The notes under the pieces are model-generated. The model worked only from the letters and a program-made list of their open reading frames with translations. It did not search any database and was not told the DNA's origin. From assembly GCF_900078335.1 (NCBI RefSeq), contig NZ_FKBR01000018.1, positions 1-64,000 of the forward strand: DNA of 64,000 nucleotides, given 5' to 3'. Below, piece by piece: positions 35,353 to 45,787 of this stretch. The translations under genes were made by a program, and so were the position numbers. The DNA is from Bordetella trematum. GTDB taxonomy: Bacteria > Pseudomonadota > Gammaproteobacteria > Burkholderiales > Burkholderiaceae_B. The first letter of the stretch is position 1. Each line of letters opens with the position of its first letter.

Positions 35353-35383
35353 AAAAAAAGCCGCCAGTGACGCTGGCGGCTTT
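35353..35383 (-). terminator. Attenuator terminator hairpin of aroG
   Basis: On the minus strand AAAGCCGCCAG, a 5-base loop and CTGGCGGCTTT (11 bp) are followed by an uninterrupted U-tract (A7 at 35353-35359 on the plus strand). It ends about 95 bases before the aroG start codon. Confidence 0.88.
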
Positions 35384-35401
35384 CTTCGGGGGGATCTTTT
35401 A

Positions 35402-35485
35402 CTAGGTTAAGCGCGTCCCTTCCTCCGCCAGCGGCTTCAGAAAACCAAAAAAATAAAAGTAAAAAGCGGGGGACGCGAATTTCAT
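35402..35485 (-). CDS. Phe/Tyr-rich leader peptide of aroG
   Basis: A 27-codon frame: ATG at 35485, TAG at 35402-35404. The peptide reads MKFASPAFYFYFFGF and then LKPLAEEGTRLT. Eight of residues 3-15 are Phe or Tyr (six Phe, two Tyr), seven of them within residues 8-15. That density is typical of regulatory leaders such as PheL of enterobacteria. Its ribosome site is weak (AGAG about 10 bases upstream). The stop lies about 20 bases before the terminator stem, appropriate for attenuation. Confidence 0.85.
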   Translation of the reverse strand: MKFASPAFYFYFFGFLKPLAEEGTRLT

Positions 35486-35548
35486 AGTGAAAAACTCTAG
35501 CACAAAAAAGACCACGCGTCATCCACGCGATGGCAGGCGGAAGCCTTC

Positions 35549-37009
35549 TCAGGCCGTGCCGCCCACGGTCAGACCCTCCATGCGCAAGGTCGGCATCCCG
35601 ACTCCGACCGGTACGCTCTGGCCTTCCTTGCCACACGTGCCGACGCCGGAATCCAGGCGCATGTCGTTGCCGATCATGTCGACCCGGGTCATGGCGTCCG
35701 GCCCGTTGCCAATGAGCGTGGCGCCCTTGACCGGGTAGGTCACCTTGCCATTCTCGATCATGTAGGCCTCCGATGCGGAGAACACGAACTTGCCGCTGGT
35801 GATATCGACCTGGCCACCCCCGAAATTGACGGCATACAGGCCTTTCTTGACCGATGCGATGATTTCCTCGGGAGCCTTGTCGCCACCCAGCATGTAGGTG
35901 TTGGTCATGCGCGGCATGGGCAGATGCGCGAACGATTCGCGCCGGCCATTGCCCGTGGCCTGGGTCTTCATGAGACGCGCATTGAGGGTGTCCTGCATGT
36001 AGCCGCGCAAGATACCGTCTTCGATCAGCACATTGCGCTGCGTGGCATTGCCTTCGTCATCGATGTTGAGCGAGCCCCGGCGTCCCGGCAACGTACCGTC
36101 GTCGATGACCGTCACGCCCTTGGAAGCCACCCGCTGCCCGACCCGCCCGGAGAATACGCTGGAGCCCTTGCGGTTGAAATCGCCTTCCAGACCATGCCCG
36201 ACGGCCTCGTGCAGCAGAATCCCGGGCCAGCCCGAACCCAGCACCACGGTCATTTCCCCGGCGGGCGCGGGACGCGCCTCCAGGTTGACCAGGGCCTCGT
36301 GCACCGCGCGTTCGACGTAATCGCGCAACACCTCTTCGGAAAAGAACTCCAGACCGCTGCGCCCGCCGCCGCCGGCATGCCCCATTTCGCGCCGGCCATC
36401 GCGCTCGGCGATCACGGTCAGCGACAAGCGCACCAGGGGACGAACATCTGCGGCCAGCCGGCCATCGCTGCCGGCCACCAGCACCACGTCGTACTCGGCG
36501 CCCAGCCCGGCCATGACTTGTATGACATGTGGATCGCGGGCGCGCGCCATCCGCTCCAGCCGCTCCAGCAAGGCCACCTTGTCGGCGGCGCTTAGCGTGG
36601 TCAGCGGATCGATGCTCGCGTAAAGGCTGCGGCTGTCATCGACCGGACGGTGCGCGGCCACCTTCACCTTGCCTGCGCCTTGCCGGGCAATCCCGCGCAC
36701 GGCCTGCGCCGAGGACAGCAAAGCCTGCGGCGAAAGCGAATCGGAATAGGCGAAGGCGGTCTTTTCGCCGCAGACCGCACGCACACCGACACCCTGCCCG
36801 ATAGAGAAGCTGCCCGTCTTGACGATGCCCTCCTCCAGGCTCCAACCCTCGCTGCGCGTGTATTGGAAATACAGGTCTGCGTAATCGACCTTGTGCGTAA
36901 AAATCTCACCCAGGGCACGGGCCAGGTCAGCCTCGGTCAGCATCCAGGGGTCGAGCAGCAGCGACTTGGCCGTCGCCAGGGATTGAATCGCGGGATCGTT
37001 CAGTTTCAT
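35549..37009 (-). CDS. tldD: TldD metalloprotease subunit
   Basis: A 486-residue protein from ATG 37009. It has the TldD-family active site [12 protein letters not shown] (HExxxH) and the conserved [17 protein letters not shown] and [26 protein letters not shown] segments. TldD pairs with TldE/PmbA to form a heterodimeric protease that trims peptides such as microcin precursors and degrades CcdA. The pmbA gene is not in the window. Its stop lies 64 bases before the aroG leader peptide start. Confidence 0.95.
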   Translation of the reverse strand: MKLNDPAIQSLATAKSLLLDPWMLTEADLARALGEIFTHKVDYADLYFQYTRSEGWSLEEGIVKTGSFSIGQGVGVRAVCGEKTAFAYSDSLSPQALLSSAQAVRGIARQGAGKVKVAAHRPVDDSRSLYASIDPLTTLSAADKVALLERLERMARARDPHVIQVMAGLGAEYDVVLVAGSDGRLAADVRPLVRLSLTVIAERDGRREMGHAGGGGRSGLEFFSEEVLRDYVERAVHEALVNLEARPAPAGEMTVVLGSGWPGILLHEAVGHGLEGDFNRKGSSVFSGRVGQRVASKGVTVIDDGTLPGRRGSLNIDDEGNATQRNVLIEDGILRGYMQDTLNARLMKTQATGNGRRESFAHLPMPRMTNTYMLGGDKAPEEIIASVKKGLYAVNFGGGQVDITSGKFVFSASEAYMIENGKVTYPVKGATLIGNGPDAMTRVDMIGNDMRLDSGVGTCGKEGQSVPVGVGMPTLRMEGLTVGGTA

Positions 37010-37643
37010 GGAATTCCGTTGAGATAACTCGGCGGCCCACCTGCCGATGCAGGACAAGGGCGCGGCGTTCAGCCGCTATCGTACCGCTGTTCGGGGGCTC
37101 GCTGGAACGGCGCCATTTCAGGCGACCATGACAATAGCATTCACTGCTGTATTCAATTAAGCGCACGACAACTCATCATACGACCTGACCAATACGAAAA
37201 TAGAGAACGCCCTTATTAAGCAAAATAGAACACTGCGTTGCACGCATCGCAATAGCGTATTAATCGCTTTACAGACATGAATAGATCCTGAACATGGCTC
37301 GGAATCTTCCCTTTATGCGCGGCGATAACATAACCGGCAGCGCTCTTTCGCCTCCTGGCTCATGCGCAAGGCCATGCCTGAAGCGGCATGCCTATGCAGG
37401 CAAAACAAACTGCCTAGGCAAGATTCCCGGCCTGATGAAAGGGGAATCGGGAGGAAAACCACATGAGGAGAACTTTCTGATAAATACGCATGAATAGTCA
37501 CTTCCGAACACTTCTGAAACAACTATCCTTTGAATGACGCGAAAGAAAATACAGACTACCGAAGACAATTTCTGTATTATTGAAAAACAACTAAAACATA
37601 ACAAGTAAACCGGCGAATCCAAGTCCATAACTAGGAAACAGAC
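37010..37643. other. 634-base AT-rich intergenic region
   Basis: No gene is supported. The sequence is AT-rich compared with the surroundings, contains TATTAAT at about 37258, a palindrome TGCCTAGGCA near 37410 and several short frames without good starts. It should carry the tldD promoter at its left and the promoter of the H-NS-like gene at its right. Long AT-rich leaders are common before H-NS-type genes, which usually regulate themselves. Confidence 0.5.
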
Positions 37644-38006
37644 ATGCCCCGAGAGAGTTACGCAGCGCAGCAAGCCAAGATTGAAAAAGAGATCACCCGC
37701 CTCCAGAAGCGCGCCGAAGCCCTTCAAACGCGCCGCCGCAAACCGGTGATCGCCGACATCGTGAAGCTGATGCGCGAGTACAGCATCACGCCCGAAGAAA
37801 TCGTCGCCGCCATGGGCAGCGCGGGCAAAACCACCCGCACGCCGCGCCGCAAAACCGCCGCAGAAACCCCGGCCAAGCGCGCCGTCGCCCCCAAGTACCG
37901 CCACCCCCAGACCGGCGAAACCTGGAGCGGGCGAGGCAAAGCGCCGCGCTGGCTGGCTGCCGAAGAAAGCAAGGGCGTCAGCCGCGAGGACTTCCTCATT
38001 AAGTAA
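37644..38006 (+). CDS. H-NS family histone-like DNA-binding protein
   Basis: A 120-residue protein. The N-terminal coiled coil (about 8-60: QAKIEKEITRLQKRAEALQTRRRK) mediates dimerisation. A basic Ala/Pro/Lys linker follows, and the C-terminal DNA-binding domain has the H-NS hallmark PKYRHPQTGETWSGRGKAPRWL. The form matches the short H-NS-like proteins of Bordetella and Burkholderia. It would silence AT-rich foreign DNA, possibly including the retron region at 1-4 kb and the ATTAAT block at 10 kb. A strong terminator follows. Confidence 0.94.
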   Translation: MPRESYAAQQAKIEKEITRLQKRAEALQTRRRKPVIADIVKLMREYSITPEEIVAAMGSAGKTTRTPRRKTAAETPAKRAVAPKYRHPQTGETWSGRGKAPRWLAAEESKGVSREDFLIK

Positions 38007-38025
38007 TCCCGTTGATTCCATAACG

Positions 38026-38064
38026 GCAAAAGCAACGGCGCCCAATGGGCGCCGTTGCTTTTGC
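38026..38064. terminator. Intrinsic terminator, 18-bp stem
   Basis: GCAAAAGCAACGGCGCCC (38026-38043), loop AAT, and the exact complement at 38047-38064. The A4/T4 tracts within the stem allow use in both directions between two convergent genes. Confidence 0.87.
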
Positions 38065-38096
38065 GGCAGTCGTCTGCCTTCCGCAAAACAGGGACG

Positions 38097-38744
38097 CTAT
38101 AGTCCGGCGGGCAATTCCACCTCGCGTTCGGAACCATTATTGCCCGGGAAGTTATCGAAAATGGCGCGTACCAGATACGGCATCGCACGCAGCAGGTCCT
38201 GTTGCTCGCTGACGATATAGGCACGCGATCGATATACCTCAGCTCCGCCGCGCTCCATGTCACGGATATGCAGGTCGAGGTTGTTCCTGAAAGCCACCGC
38301 AGGCACCTCCACCCAATCCGGTCCCCAGAACGGCCCCCAGGGCCCTGGCCAGCGCGGGCCGTAGCCGTAGCCCCCATAAAAATAGGGATCATAAGGACGC
38401 GGCACCATGACCTGCGTCTGCGTCACGCCATAAGTGAAACTGACGGTGAACCGTGGTTTCTGACCTTCACGCGCTTCTACCAGCCCGGTCGCCCCGATCC
38501 CCGCTCTCACCATGTCCTGAAACGACTGATATTCGAGGTTGTTCACCTGCGACGCGTCAGCGGGCTGGAAACCATAGGTCTGCCCCTGGACGCCCTGCGG
38601 CCATTGCTGAAAAGACGTCACGCGGGCGGCGACCGTAGGCGTGGCGCAACCGCTGGCAAGGGAAACCGCAGCCACGGCCAACGACATGGCCGCCACCCTG
38701 CGCCATAATGGCCGCTGCAAGGCGACACCTAATTTGTTGCTCAT
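38097..38744 (-). CDS. DUF4136-type lipoprotein
   Basis: A 215-residue protein. The signal peptide ends in lipobox LASGC (Cys33), so it is a lipoprotein. The mature part has the DUF4136 layout: TVAARVTSFQQWP near the start, TYGFQPADASQVNNLEYQS, and a long Gly/Pro/Tyr/Trp-rich segment (PYDPYFYGGYGYGPRWPG) in place of a domain linker. The function of the family is unknown; an envelope role is likely. It converges on the H-NS-like gene. Confidence 0.85.
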   Translation of the reverse strand: MSNKLGVALQRPLWRRVAAMSLAVAAVSLASGCATPTVAARVTSFQQWPQGVQGQTYGFQPADASQVNNLEYQSFQDMVRAGIGATGLVEAREGQKPRFTVSFTYGVTQTQVMVPRPYDPYFYGGYGYGPRWPGPWGPFWGPDWVEVPAVAFRNNLDLHIRDMERGGAEVYRSRAYIVSEQQDLLRAMPYLVRAIFDNFPGNNGSEREVELPAGL

Positions 38745-38893
38745 CTTCGCACTCCCTTGAGTTCCATCCGCGACGTAAATTCGACCGATAAGGCTGAAAA
38801 AGGTTTCTTACCACGATGGTGGATGCCTACCGTAGCAGCGCCGCCGCCTGCAACTACAATACGGCCTCACCGATTGTTTATTCGAGGGTTTTC

Positions 38894-41602
38894 ATGCGCA
38901 CTGACTCGTCGCCCACCGTCTATCGCAAGGACTATCAACCCTATCCTTTTGCGATTCCCGACATCGCCCTTGAATTCGATCTGGACCCCGACAACACACT
39001 GGTGAGCAGCACCATGCGCCTGGAGCGCCGCCCCGAAGCCGCCGCCGACGCGGTGCTGGAGCTCGATGGCGAAGCGCTGGAACTGGTTTCCCTGCGCGTC
39101 GATGGCCGCGACTGGCCGGCTTCGCAATACCAGCTGGATGACACGCGCCTGCTCGTGCACGGGCTGCCGCCGCTGTGCACGCTGCAAATTGCCAGCCGCT
39201 GCCGGCCTGCGGCCAATTCTACGCTGATGGGCCTGTACGTGTCGGGCGGCAGTTTCTTCACGCAATGCGAAGCGGAGGGGTTCCGACGCATCACCTGGTT
39301 TGCCGATCGCCCCGATGTGATGGCGCGCTACCGGGTGACGCTGCGCGCCGATGCACGCTACCCCATGCTGCTGTCCAACGGCAATCTGCTCGAAACCACA
39401 CAGCTGCCAGACGGGCGCCAGCAAGCCTGCTGGGAAGACCCCCACCCCAAGCCTTCCTATCTGTTTGCGCTGGTGGCCGGCAACTTCGACCTGCGCGAGA
39501 AAACCGTGCGCACCCGCTCCGGGCGCGAAGTCCTGCTTCAGATCTACGTCGATCCGGGCGCGGCCGCGCGCAGCCAATGGGCCCTCGAATCCCTCGAACG
39601 CGCCTTGCGCTGGGACGAGACCCGCTTCGGCCTCGAACTGGACCTGGATCGCTTCATGGTGGTCGCTGTGCGCGACTTCAACATGGGTGCGATGGAAAAC
39701 AAAGGCCTGAATATTTTCAACGCGGCCTATGTCCTGGCCGATCCCCAGACCGCCACTGACGCCAACTACGAAGCCATTGAATCGGTCATCGGGCACGAGT
39801 ATTTCCATAATTGGACCGGCAACCGCGTCACCTGCCGCGACTGGTTCCAGCTCAGCCTCAAGGAAGGCTTGACCGTCTTCCGTGACCAGGAATTCAGCGC
39901 CGATATGATGGCGCAGGGCCTGCCGCCGGCCGCAGCCGCAAGCGCCCGCGCCGTCAAGCGCATCGACGATGTGGTGGCCCTGCGCGCCGCGCAGTTTCCC
40001 GAAGACGCCGGCCCCATGGCACACCCCATCCGGCCTGACAGCTACCAGGAGATCGGCAACTTCTACACTGCCACGGTCTACGAGAAAGGCGCCGAAGTCA
40101 TCCGCATGCAGCACACCCTGCTGGGCGCAGAAGGTTTTCGCGCCGGCATGGACGAGTATTTCCGGCGCCACGACGGCCAGGCCGTCACCTGCGATGATTT
40201 CGTCAATGCCATGGAAGCGGTGTACCAGGAACTGCATCCGGGCCGCGATCTGGCCGTATTCCGCAACTGGTACCGCCAGGCCGGCACGCCGCGCGTGACC
40301 GTCACGCTCGAACATAACGCCGCCAACCGACGCCTGACTGTCACCCTGGCGCAACACTGCGCACCGGTCGGGGTGGAAAAACGCGCCGGCGAATCCCTGC
40401 AGAAGCAGCCTTTTCACATTCCGTTCGCCCTCGGCCTGCTTGACCGGCAGGGCCGTGCCCTGCCCTTGCGCCTGGCGGATGCCGCGCCCCAAGACACCGT
40501 ACTGCTGGAGCTGCGCGAGGCCCGTGCCAGCTGGACGTTCGACGATATCGCCGAGCCGCCCGTCCCATCTTTGCTGCGCGGGTTCTCCGCGCCGGTGATC
40601 GTGGAGTACGACTGGCAGGACGCCGAGCTGGCGCTGTTGTCGGCCCATGACACCGATCCGTTCGCGCGCTGGGAAGCCGGCCAGGAGCTGGCCAGCAGGC
40701 AGTTGCTGGCGCTGACCGCGCAGTACCAGGCCGGACAGCCGATGCAGGTTGCGCCCGCTTTCGTGGCGGCCTGGCACGCGCTGCTGAGCGACCCGACGCT
40801 GGACGCCGGCTATCGCGCCCGCGCCCTGACGCTGCCGGCGGAAAGAACCCTTGCCGAGCGCATGACGGCCATCGACCCGTGCGCGCTGGCCCAGGCCCGC
40901 AATCATCTGCGCGCCGAACTCGGCCGGGGGCTGGCTGCGTCCTGGCAAGCCGCATTTGCCGCCAACCAGGTGAGCGGCGCCTACAGCCCCGCTCCCGGGC
41001 CGGCTGGCCAACGCGCGCTCAAGAATCTCGCGCTGGCCTATCTCATGGCCGGCGGCGTCGAAGGCGCCCAGGCACTGGCGCAGCAGCAGTATGCCCAGGC
41101 CGACAACATGACCGACAGCCTGGCTGCGCTGGGCTGCCTGGCCAACGACGCCGAGCCGGCCGCGGCAAAGGCCGCGCTGGAAGAGTTCTATACTCGCTGG
41201 CAGGAAGACCCCCTGGTGGTCGACAAGTGGTTCGCACTGCAGGCCACGGTGCGCCGCCACGGCCTGACCGAGATCCGCCAGCTGATGGCCCACCCGGCCT
41301 TCACGCTGCGCAATCCGAACCGCGCCCGCGCCCTGATTTTCCAGTTCTGCCTCAACAACCCGAGCGGCATGCACCAGCCCGACGGCAGCGGCTATGCCTT
41401 CTGGGCCGAGCAAGTGCTGGCGCTGGACGCCCTGAACCCCGAGATCGCCGCGCGCCTGACTCGCGTGCTGGACAACTGGTCGCGCTACACCCCGGTGTTG
41501 CGCCAATCCATGCGCGCCGCGCTGGAGCGGGTGCAGGCGCATGCCGGCCTGTCGCGCAACGTCGCCGAAATCGTATCCAAAGCCCTTGAGTTTTCCGCAT
41601 AG
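38894..41602 (+). CDS. pepN: Aminopeptidase N
   Basis: A 902-residue M1 zinc aminopeptidase from ATG 38894. It shows [13 protein letters not shown] (exopeptidase motif), [25 protein letters not shown] (HExxH with the distal Glu ligand), and [11 protein letters not shown] with the catalytic Tyr region. It removes N-terminal residues from peptides in the cytoplasm. Domain order and length match E. coli PepN (870). The fbp gene follows after 8 bases, so the two are likely co-transcribed. Confidence 0.97.
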   Translation: MRTDSSPTVYRKDYQPYPFAIPDIALEFDLDPDNTLVSSTMRLERRPEAAADAVLELDGEALELVSLRVDGRDWPASQYQLDDTRLLVHGLPPLCTLQIASRCRPAANSTLMGLYVSGGSFFTQCEAEGFRRITWFADRPDVMARYRVTLRADARYPMLLSNGNLLETTQLPDGRQQACWEDPHPKPSYLFALVAGNFDLREKTVRTRSGREVLLQIYVDPGAAARSQWALESLERALRWDETRFGLELDLDRFMVVAVRDFNMGAMENKGLNIFNAAYVLADPQTATDANYEAIESVIGHEYFHNWTGNRVTCRDWFQLSLKEGLTVFRDQEFSADMMAQGLPPAAAASARAVKRIDDVVALRAAQFPEDAGPMAHPIRPDSYQEIGNFYTATVYEKGAEVIRMQHTLLGAEGFRAGMDEYFRRHDGQAVTCDDFVNAMEAVYQELHPGRDLAVFRNWYRQAGTPRVTVTLEHNAANRRLTVTLAQHCAPVGVEKRAGESLQKQPFHIPFALGLLDRQGRALPLRLADAAPQDTVLLELREARASWTFDDIAEPPVPSLLRGFSAPVIVEYDWQDAELALLSAHDTDPFARWEAGQELASRQLLALTAQYQAGQPMQVAPAFVAAWHALLSDPTLDAGYRARALTLPAERTLAERMTAIDPCALAQARNHLRAELGRGLAASWQAAFAANQVSGAYSPAPGPAGQRALKNLALAYLMAGGVEGAQALAQQQYAQADNMTDSLAALGCLANDAEPAAAKAALEEFYTRWQEDPLVVDKWFALQATVRRHGLTEIRQLMAHPAFTLRNPNRARALIFQFCLNNPSGMHQPDGSGYAFWAEQVLALDALNPEIAARLTRVLDNWSRYTPVLRQSMRAALERVQAHAGLSRNVAEIVSKALEFSA

Positions 41603-41610
41603 GAACCCGA

Positions 41611-42627
41611 ATGAAACGCAAAACCCTCACTCAATATCTGGTCGAACAGCAACGTTCGGCCAAAGCGATCGCGCCCGAAGTCCGGTTGCTGATCGAAGTC
41701 GTGGCGCGCGCCTGCAAGGCCATCAGCCATGCCGTCAGCAAAGGTGCGCTGGGCGGCGTGCTGGGCAGCCTGCAAAGCGAGAACGTACAGGGCGAAGTGC
41801 AGAAGAAGCTGGACGTCATGTCCAATGAAATCCTGCTCGAAGCCAATGAATGGGGCGGCCATCTGGCGGCCATGGCCTCCGAGGAAATGGAGACCATCCA
41901 TCGCATTCCGAACCGCTATCCCAAAGGCGAATACCTGTTGTTGTTCGACCCGCTCGATGGCTCCTCGAACATCGACGTGAACGTGTCGATCGGTACCATC
42001 TTCTCGGTGCTGCGCGCCCCGCATCATGTGGCCGGTTCCGAAGTGACCGAAGCCGACTTCCTGCAGCCGGGACGCGATCAGGTGGTGGCCGGCTATGCCG
42101 TCTATGGCCCGCAGACCATGCTGGTGCTGACCATCGGCAATGGCGTGGTCGGCTTCACGCTCGACCGCGAGATGGGCTCCTGGGTGCTGACCCACGAAGA
42201 GATGACCATCCCTGCGGACACCAAGGAGTTCGCCATCAACATGTCGAACATGCGCCACTGGGCACCCCCGGTAAAGCGCTATATCGACGATTGCCTGGCC
42301 GGCAAGACCGGCCCCCTGGGCAAGGACTACAACATGCGCTGGATCGCCTCCATGGTGGCCGACGTGCATCGCATCCTGACCCGCGGCGGCATTTTCATGT
42401 ATCCCTGGGATGCCCGCGAGCCGGGCAAGGCCGGCAAGCTGCGCCTCATGTACGAAGCCAACCCGATGAGCTTCATCGTGGAGCAGGCCGGCGGCGCCTC
42501 GATCAATGGCGATCAGCGCATCATGGACATCCAGCCCGACCAACTGCACCAGCGTGTCAGCGTGATCCTCGGCTCGCGCAACGAGGTCGAACGCGTGGCC
42601 CAGTACCACGCCCAGGCCAAGGACTGA
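41611..42627 (+). CDS. fbp: Fructose-1,6-bisphosphatase class I
   Basis: A 338-residue enzyme. It has the metal-binding signature [26 protein letters not shown], the ligand-binding [10 protein letters not shown] and the C-terminal [21 protein letters not shown]. It hydrolyses fructose 1,6-bisphosphate to fructose 6-phosphate in gluconeogenesis. It lies 8 bases after pepN and ends in a GC-rich hairpin. Confidence 0.97.
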   Translation: MKRKTLTQYLVEQQRSAKAIAPEVRLLIEVVARACKAISHAVSKGALGGVLGSLQSENVQGEVQKKLDVMSNEILLEANEWGGHLAAMASEEMETIHRIPNRYPKGEYLLLFDPLDGSSNIDVNVSIGTIFSVLRAPHHVAGSEVTEADFLQPGRDQVVAGYAVYGPQTMLVLTIGNGVVGFTLDREMGSWVLTHEEMTIPADTKEFAINMSNMRHWAPPVKRYIDDCLAGKTGPLGKDYNMRWIASMVADVHRILTRGGIFMYPWDAREPGKAGKLRLMYEANPMSFIVEQAGGASINGDQRIMDIQPDQLHQRVSVILGSRNEVERVAQYHAQAKD

Positions 42628-42635
42628 GCGACCAG

Positions 42636-42668
42636 CCCTGGCCGGCGGCAAGATGCCGCCGGCCAGGG
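42636..42668. terminator. GC-rich hairpin between fbp and the small lipoprotein gene
   Basis: CCCTGGCCGGCGGC (42636-42649) pairs with GCCGCCGGCCAGGG (42655-42668) over 14 bp, with loop AAGAT. No U-tract is present. It probably ends both convergent transcripts. Confidence 0.7.
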
Positions 42669-42670
42669 GC

Positions 42671-42886
42671 TTATTTCACTTCCTCGATCGACTTGACGTC
42701 GTCCTTGTTGATCTGGACCTTGCGTCCGTCGCGCTCGGTTTCGTACATCCCGGAATCTTCGTCGTACTTCGGTGTATCCGGAGTGATCACCTGACTGCCA
42801 TCTTCGCGCTCGATCACCGACGGCGAAGAGCAGGCGGCCAACAGGGCAAAGCCAGCCGCAGCCGGGAGCAGAAAAATCCGTTTCAT
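42671..42886 (-). CDS. Small DUF903 (YgdI/YgdR-like) lipoprotein
   Basis: A 71-residue lipoprotein. The signal MKRIFLLPAAAGFALLAAC ends in lipobox LLAAC (Cys19). The mature 50 residues have the YgdI/YgdR pattern: an INGG-like strand (REDGSQVITPDTPKYD), DSGMYETERDGRKVQINKDDVKSIEE. The fold is a small SH3-like barrel; the role in the envelope is unknown. Confidence 0.9.
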   Translation of the reverse strand: MKRIFLLPAAAGFALLAACSSPSVIEREDGSQVITPDTPKYDEDSGMYETERDGRKVQINKDDVKSIEEVK

Positions 42887-43020
42887 GGCATTTCCTCCTG
42901 AGTTCTACGTCCAACCACTGTAGGCCGGATCAAAATCGCAGGCCGTGACGGGTTGTCGGGAAATTGCGAACGGCTGTAATCAAAAATCGGGGCAGGCACG
43001 GTACACGTAACATGCCGAAT

Positions 43021-43050
43021 AAAAAAACCCCGCCCATCGCTGGGCGGGGT
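43021..43050 (-). terminator. Intrinsic terminator of the alaC-hom-thrC operon
   Basis: ACCCCGCCCA (43027-43036), loop TCGC, TGGGCGGGGT (43041-43050). On the minus strand the stem is followed by seven T residues (A7 at 43021-43027). Confidence 0.9.
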
Positions 43051-43076
43051 CTTGACATGCAGAAGCGAACCGGACT

Positions 43077-44486
43077 TCAGACCTTGGCGTGTGCCTCGAT
43101 GAAAGCGCGCACCTGTTGCAGGTCGCAATCCATCACCGTGACCCGCTGCGGCAGGGACTCCAGATCGGCCAGCTCGGCAGGCGGCGGCACCGGACGGCCC
43201 AGCGCCTCCTCGATGGTTTCGCTGAACTTTGCCGGCAGCGCCGTCTCGAGCACCAGCATGGGCACGCCCGGCTCGATGTAATCGCGCGCCACCTTCACGC
43301 CATCGGCGGTGTGGGGATCGATCAGCACGCCCGTCTCGTCGAACACGTTGCGAATGGTGCCGACACGTTCTTCGTGCGAGCTCTGCCCCGCCACGAAGCC
43401 ATACTGCTCGGCAAACGAGGCCTGGTGCGCCGACAGATCGAAGCTGCCCTTGTCTGCCAGCTCGGCCCACAGGGCCCGCACACGCTCGCCATCGCGACCC
43501 ACCAGATCGTAGACAAAGCGCTCGAAGTTGGAGGCGCGCGAAATGTCCATCGACGGGCTGGACGTCGCGTAGGTCTGGGCCGGGCTGCGCGGACGATACA
43601 CGCCGGTACGGAAGAACTCTTCCAGGACGTTGTTCTCGTTGGTGGCCAACACCAGACGACGGATGGGCAAGCCCATGCTGCGCGCAATATGGCCCGACAG
43701 GATGTTGCCGAAGTTGCCCGAAGGCACCGCGAACGAGACTTCCTGTCCGGCCTGCGTGGTGGCGCGCAGCCAGCCGTGGAAGTAATACACCACCTGGGCT
43801 GCGATACGGGCCCAATTGATGGAGTTGACGGCTCCGATGCGATAACGACTCTTGAAGGCCAGATCGCCAGCCAGCGCCTTGACGATATCCTGCGCCTGGT
43901 CGAACACGCCCTTGACTGCCAGGTTGTGAATGTTCTCGTCCTGCAGCGAGTACATCTGGGCGCGCTGGAAGGCGCTCATGCGGCCATGCGGCGAGAGCAT
44001 GAACACCCCGATCCCCTGCTTGCCACGCAGCGCGTACTCGGCGGCCGAGCCGGTGTCGCCCGAGGTGGCGCCGACAATGTTCAACGTCGTGCCGCGACGG
44101 GTCAGCACATACTCGAACACCTGGCCCAGGAACTGCATCGCCATGTCCTTGAAGGCCAACGTCGGCCCTTCGGACAGACCCAGCAGCTGCAGCCCGCCGG
44201 CCAAGGGCCGCAACGGCACGATGTCCTCGCTGGAGAACACCTGATCGTTGTAGGCCGCCTCGGTCAGGCGGGCCAGATCCTCGCGCGGGATGTCGGTGGC
44301 AAAGCGCGACAGCACTTCGCAGGCCAGCTCTGCATAGGACAGGCCGCGCCAGGACGCCAGCGTCGCGGCGTCGATCTGCGGCAATGATTCGGGCACGGCC
44401 AGCCCGCCATCGGGCGCCAGGCCCTCCAGCAGGATGTCCGAGAAGGCCTGCGGCGCCATGCCGCCACGGGTGGACACATACTTCAC
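43077..44486 (-). CDS. thrC: Threonine synthase
   Basis: A 469-residue PLP enzyme. The start is GTG 44486, supported by GGAG 8 bases upstream and a GTGA overlap with the hom stop. The N-terminus MKYVSTRGG is typical of class ThrC, and the PLP lysine lies in LSEGPTLAFKDMAMQFL. GATSGDTGSAAEYA and SGNFGNILSG follow. It converts O-phosphohomoserine to threonine. Translational coupling to hom keeps the pathway enzymes together. No thrB is present in this cluster. Confidence 0.97.
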   Translation of the reverse strand: MKYVSTRGGMAPQAFSDILLEGLAPDGGLAVPESLPQIDAATLASWRGLSYAELACEVLSRFATDIPREDLARLTEAAYNDQVFSSEDIVPLRPLAGGLQLLGLSEGPTLAFKDMAMQFLGQVFEYVLTRRGTTLNIVGATSGDTGSAAEYALRGKQGIGVFMLSPHGRMSAFQRAQMYSLQDENIHNLAVKGVFDQAQDIVKALAGDLAFKSRYRIGAVNSINWARIAAQVVYYFHGWLRATTQAGQEVSFAVPSGNFGNILSGHIARSMGLPIRRLVLATNENNVLEEFFRTGVYRPRSPAQTYATSSPSMDISRASNFERFVYDLVGRDGERVRALWAELADKGSFDLSAHQASFAEQYGFVAGQSSHEERVGTIRNVFDETGVLIDPHTADGVKVARDYIEPGVPMLVLETALPAKFSETIEEALGRPVPPPAELADLESLPQRVTVMDCDLQQVRAFIEAHAKV

Positions 44487-45787
44487 GTGAGATTCTCCAT
44501 GCGCAGGCGCGTCACCTTCGAACGCACGAAAGGCAGCGCCTCGATGCACTCGATGGCCTGGTTCACATTGCCTTCGAGCGCTTCGTGGGTCAGGAAGATG
44601 ATATCGGCGCCTTCGGTGGCCGAGGGTTCCTGGATCATCGAGCCGATAGAAATGCCGCGGTCGGCCAGGATGCGGGCGATATCGGCCAGCACGCCCGGGC
44701 GGTCTTCCACGCGCAGGCGCAAATAGTAGGAGGTGTTGACCTCCTCGATGGGCAGGATGGGGGTATCCGACATCGCGTCCGGCTGGAAGGCCAGGTGCGG
44801 CACGCGATTGCCCGGATCGGCCGTGTGCAGGCGCGTGACGTCCACCAGATCGGCCACCACGGCCGAGGCGGTCGGTTCCTCACCGGCGCCCTGGCCGTAA
44901 TACAGCGTCGGGCCGACCGCGTCGCCGGAGACCAGCACCGCGTTCATCGCGCCTTCGACATTGGCCAACAGCCGCTCGGCCGGCACCAGTGCCGGATGCA
45001 CGCGAAGCTCGATGCCGTTGGGGCATCGCTTGGTGATCCCCAGCAGTTTGATGCGATAGCCCAGTCGCTCGGCATGGGCAATGTCTTCCTGGGCCAGTTG
45101 CGAGATCCCTTCGATGTGGGCGCGCTCGAACTGCACCGGAATGCCAAAGGCCAGCGAAGCGAGCAGCGTCAGCTTGTGGGCGGCATCCACGCCCTCGACG
45201 TCGAACGTCGGATCGGCCTCGGCATAGCCCAGGCGTTGCGCCTCGGCCAGCACCTCGGCGAACGGCAGCCCGCGCGAACGCATTTCCGAGAGAATGAAAT
45301 TGGTGGTGCCGTTGATGATGCCGGCCACCCACTGGATGCGGTTGGCCGTCAGGCCCTCGCGAATCGCCTTGATGATGGGCACGCCACCGGCCACGGCGGC
45401 CTCGAAAACCACCATCACGCCGCGCTCGGACGCCGCGGCGAAAATCTCGTTGCCATGCTTGGCCAGCAAGGCCTTGTTGGCCGTGACCACATGCTTGCCA
45501 TTGGCAATCGCCTCGAGCACCAGCTCACGGGCCAGGGTATCGCCGCCGATCAACTCGACCACGATATCGACCTCGGGATCGCGCACCAGACCGTGCACGT
45601 CGGTCGAGATGTCCACGCCCTCGCCTACCCGGGCACGCGCCTTGGCCACATCGCGCACGGCGATGCGGCTGACTTCGATGCGACGCCCGGCGCGGCGCGC
45701 AATCTCCTCGGCGTTACGAGTCAGCACGCTCCACGTGCCGCCGCCCACGACGCCCAGGCCCAACAAACCTACCTTCATCGGATTCAT
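44483..45787 (-). CDS. hom: Homoserine dehydrogenase
   Basis: A 434-residue protein from ATG 45787, which overlaps the alaC stop (ATGA). It has an N-terminal NAD(P) loop ([14 protein letters not shown]), the central catalytic block [30 protein letters not shown] and [20 protein letters not shown], and a C-terminal ACT domain (about 350-430) that gives threonine feedback control. It reduces aspartate semialdehyde to homoserine. Confidence 0.97.
   Translation of the reverse strand: MNPMKVGLLGLGVVGGGTWSVLTRNAEEIARRAGRRIEVSRIAVRDVAKARARVGEGVDISTDVHGLVRDPEVDIVVELIGGDTLARELVLEAIANGKHVVTANKALLAKHGNEIFAAASERGVMVVFEAAVAGGVPIIKAIREGLTANRIQWVAGIINGTTNFILSEMRSRGLPFAEVLAEAQRLGYAEADPTFDVEGVDAAHKLTLLASLAFGIPVQFERAHIEGISQLAQEDIAHAERLGYRIKLLGITKRCPNGIELRVHPALVPAERLLANVEGAMNAVLVSGDAVGPTLYYGQGAGEEPTASAVVADLVDVTRLHTADPGNRVPHLAFQPDAMSDTPILPIEEVNTSYYLRLRVEDRPGVLADIARILADRGISIGSMIQEPSATEGADIIFLTHEALEGNVNQAIECIEALPFVRSKVTRLRMENLT

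Larger units (their letters stand above)
35353..35485 (-). promoter_or_regulatory. Transcription attenuator of aroG (leader, antiterminator, terminator)
   Basis: Read on the minus strand, the leader peptide frame is followed by a terminator stem. A leader segment, CGCTGGCGG (plus coordinates 35425-35433), is perfectly complementary over 9 bases to the terminator's 5' arm, CCGCCAGCG (35371-35379). Two exclusive folds are therefore possible. Stalling on the Phe/Tyr codons near 35441-35464 would leave the CGCTGGCGG segment free to form the antiterminator; fast translation would cover it and let the terminator form. Confidence 0.82.

Noticed and set aside
35353-35383. Treating the hairpin simply as the tldD terminator
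   Set aside because: A Phe/Tyr leader peptide and a complementary antiterminator segment lie between tldD and the hairpin, which fits aroG attenuation better; it may also stop tldD read-through.
38867-41542. Open frame of 891 codons on the minus strand opposite pepN
   Set aside because: Length alone is impressive, but composition is of a GC-rich shadow and pepN on the plus strand has all catalytic motifs.
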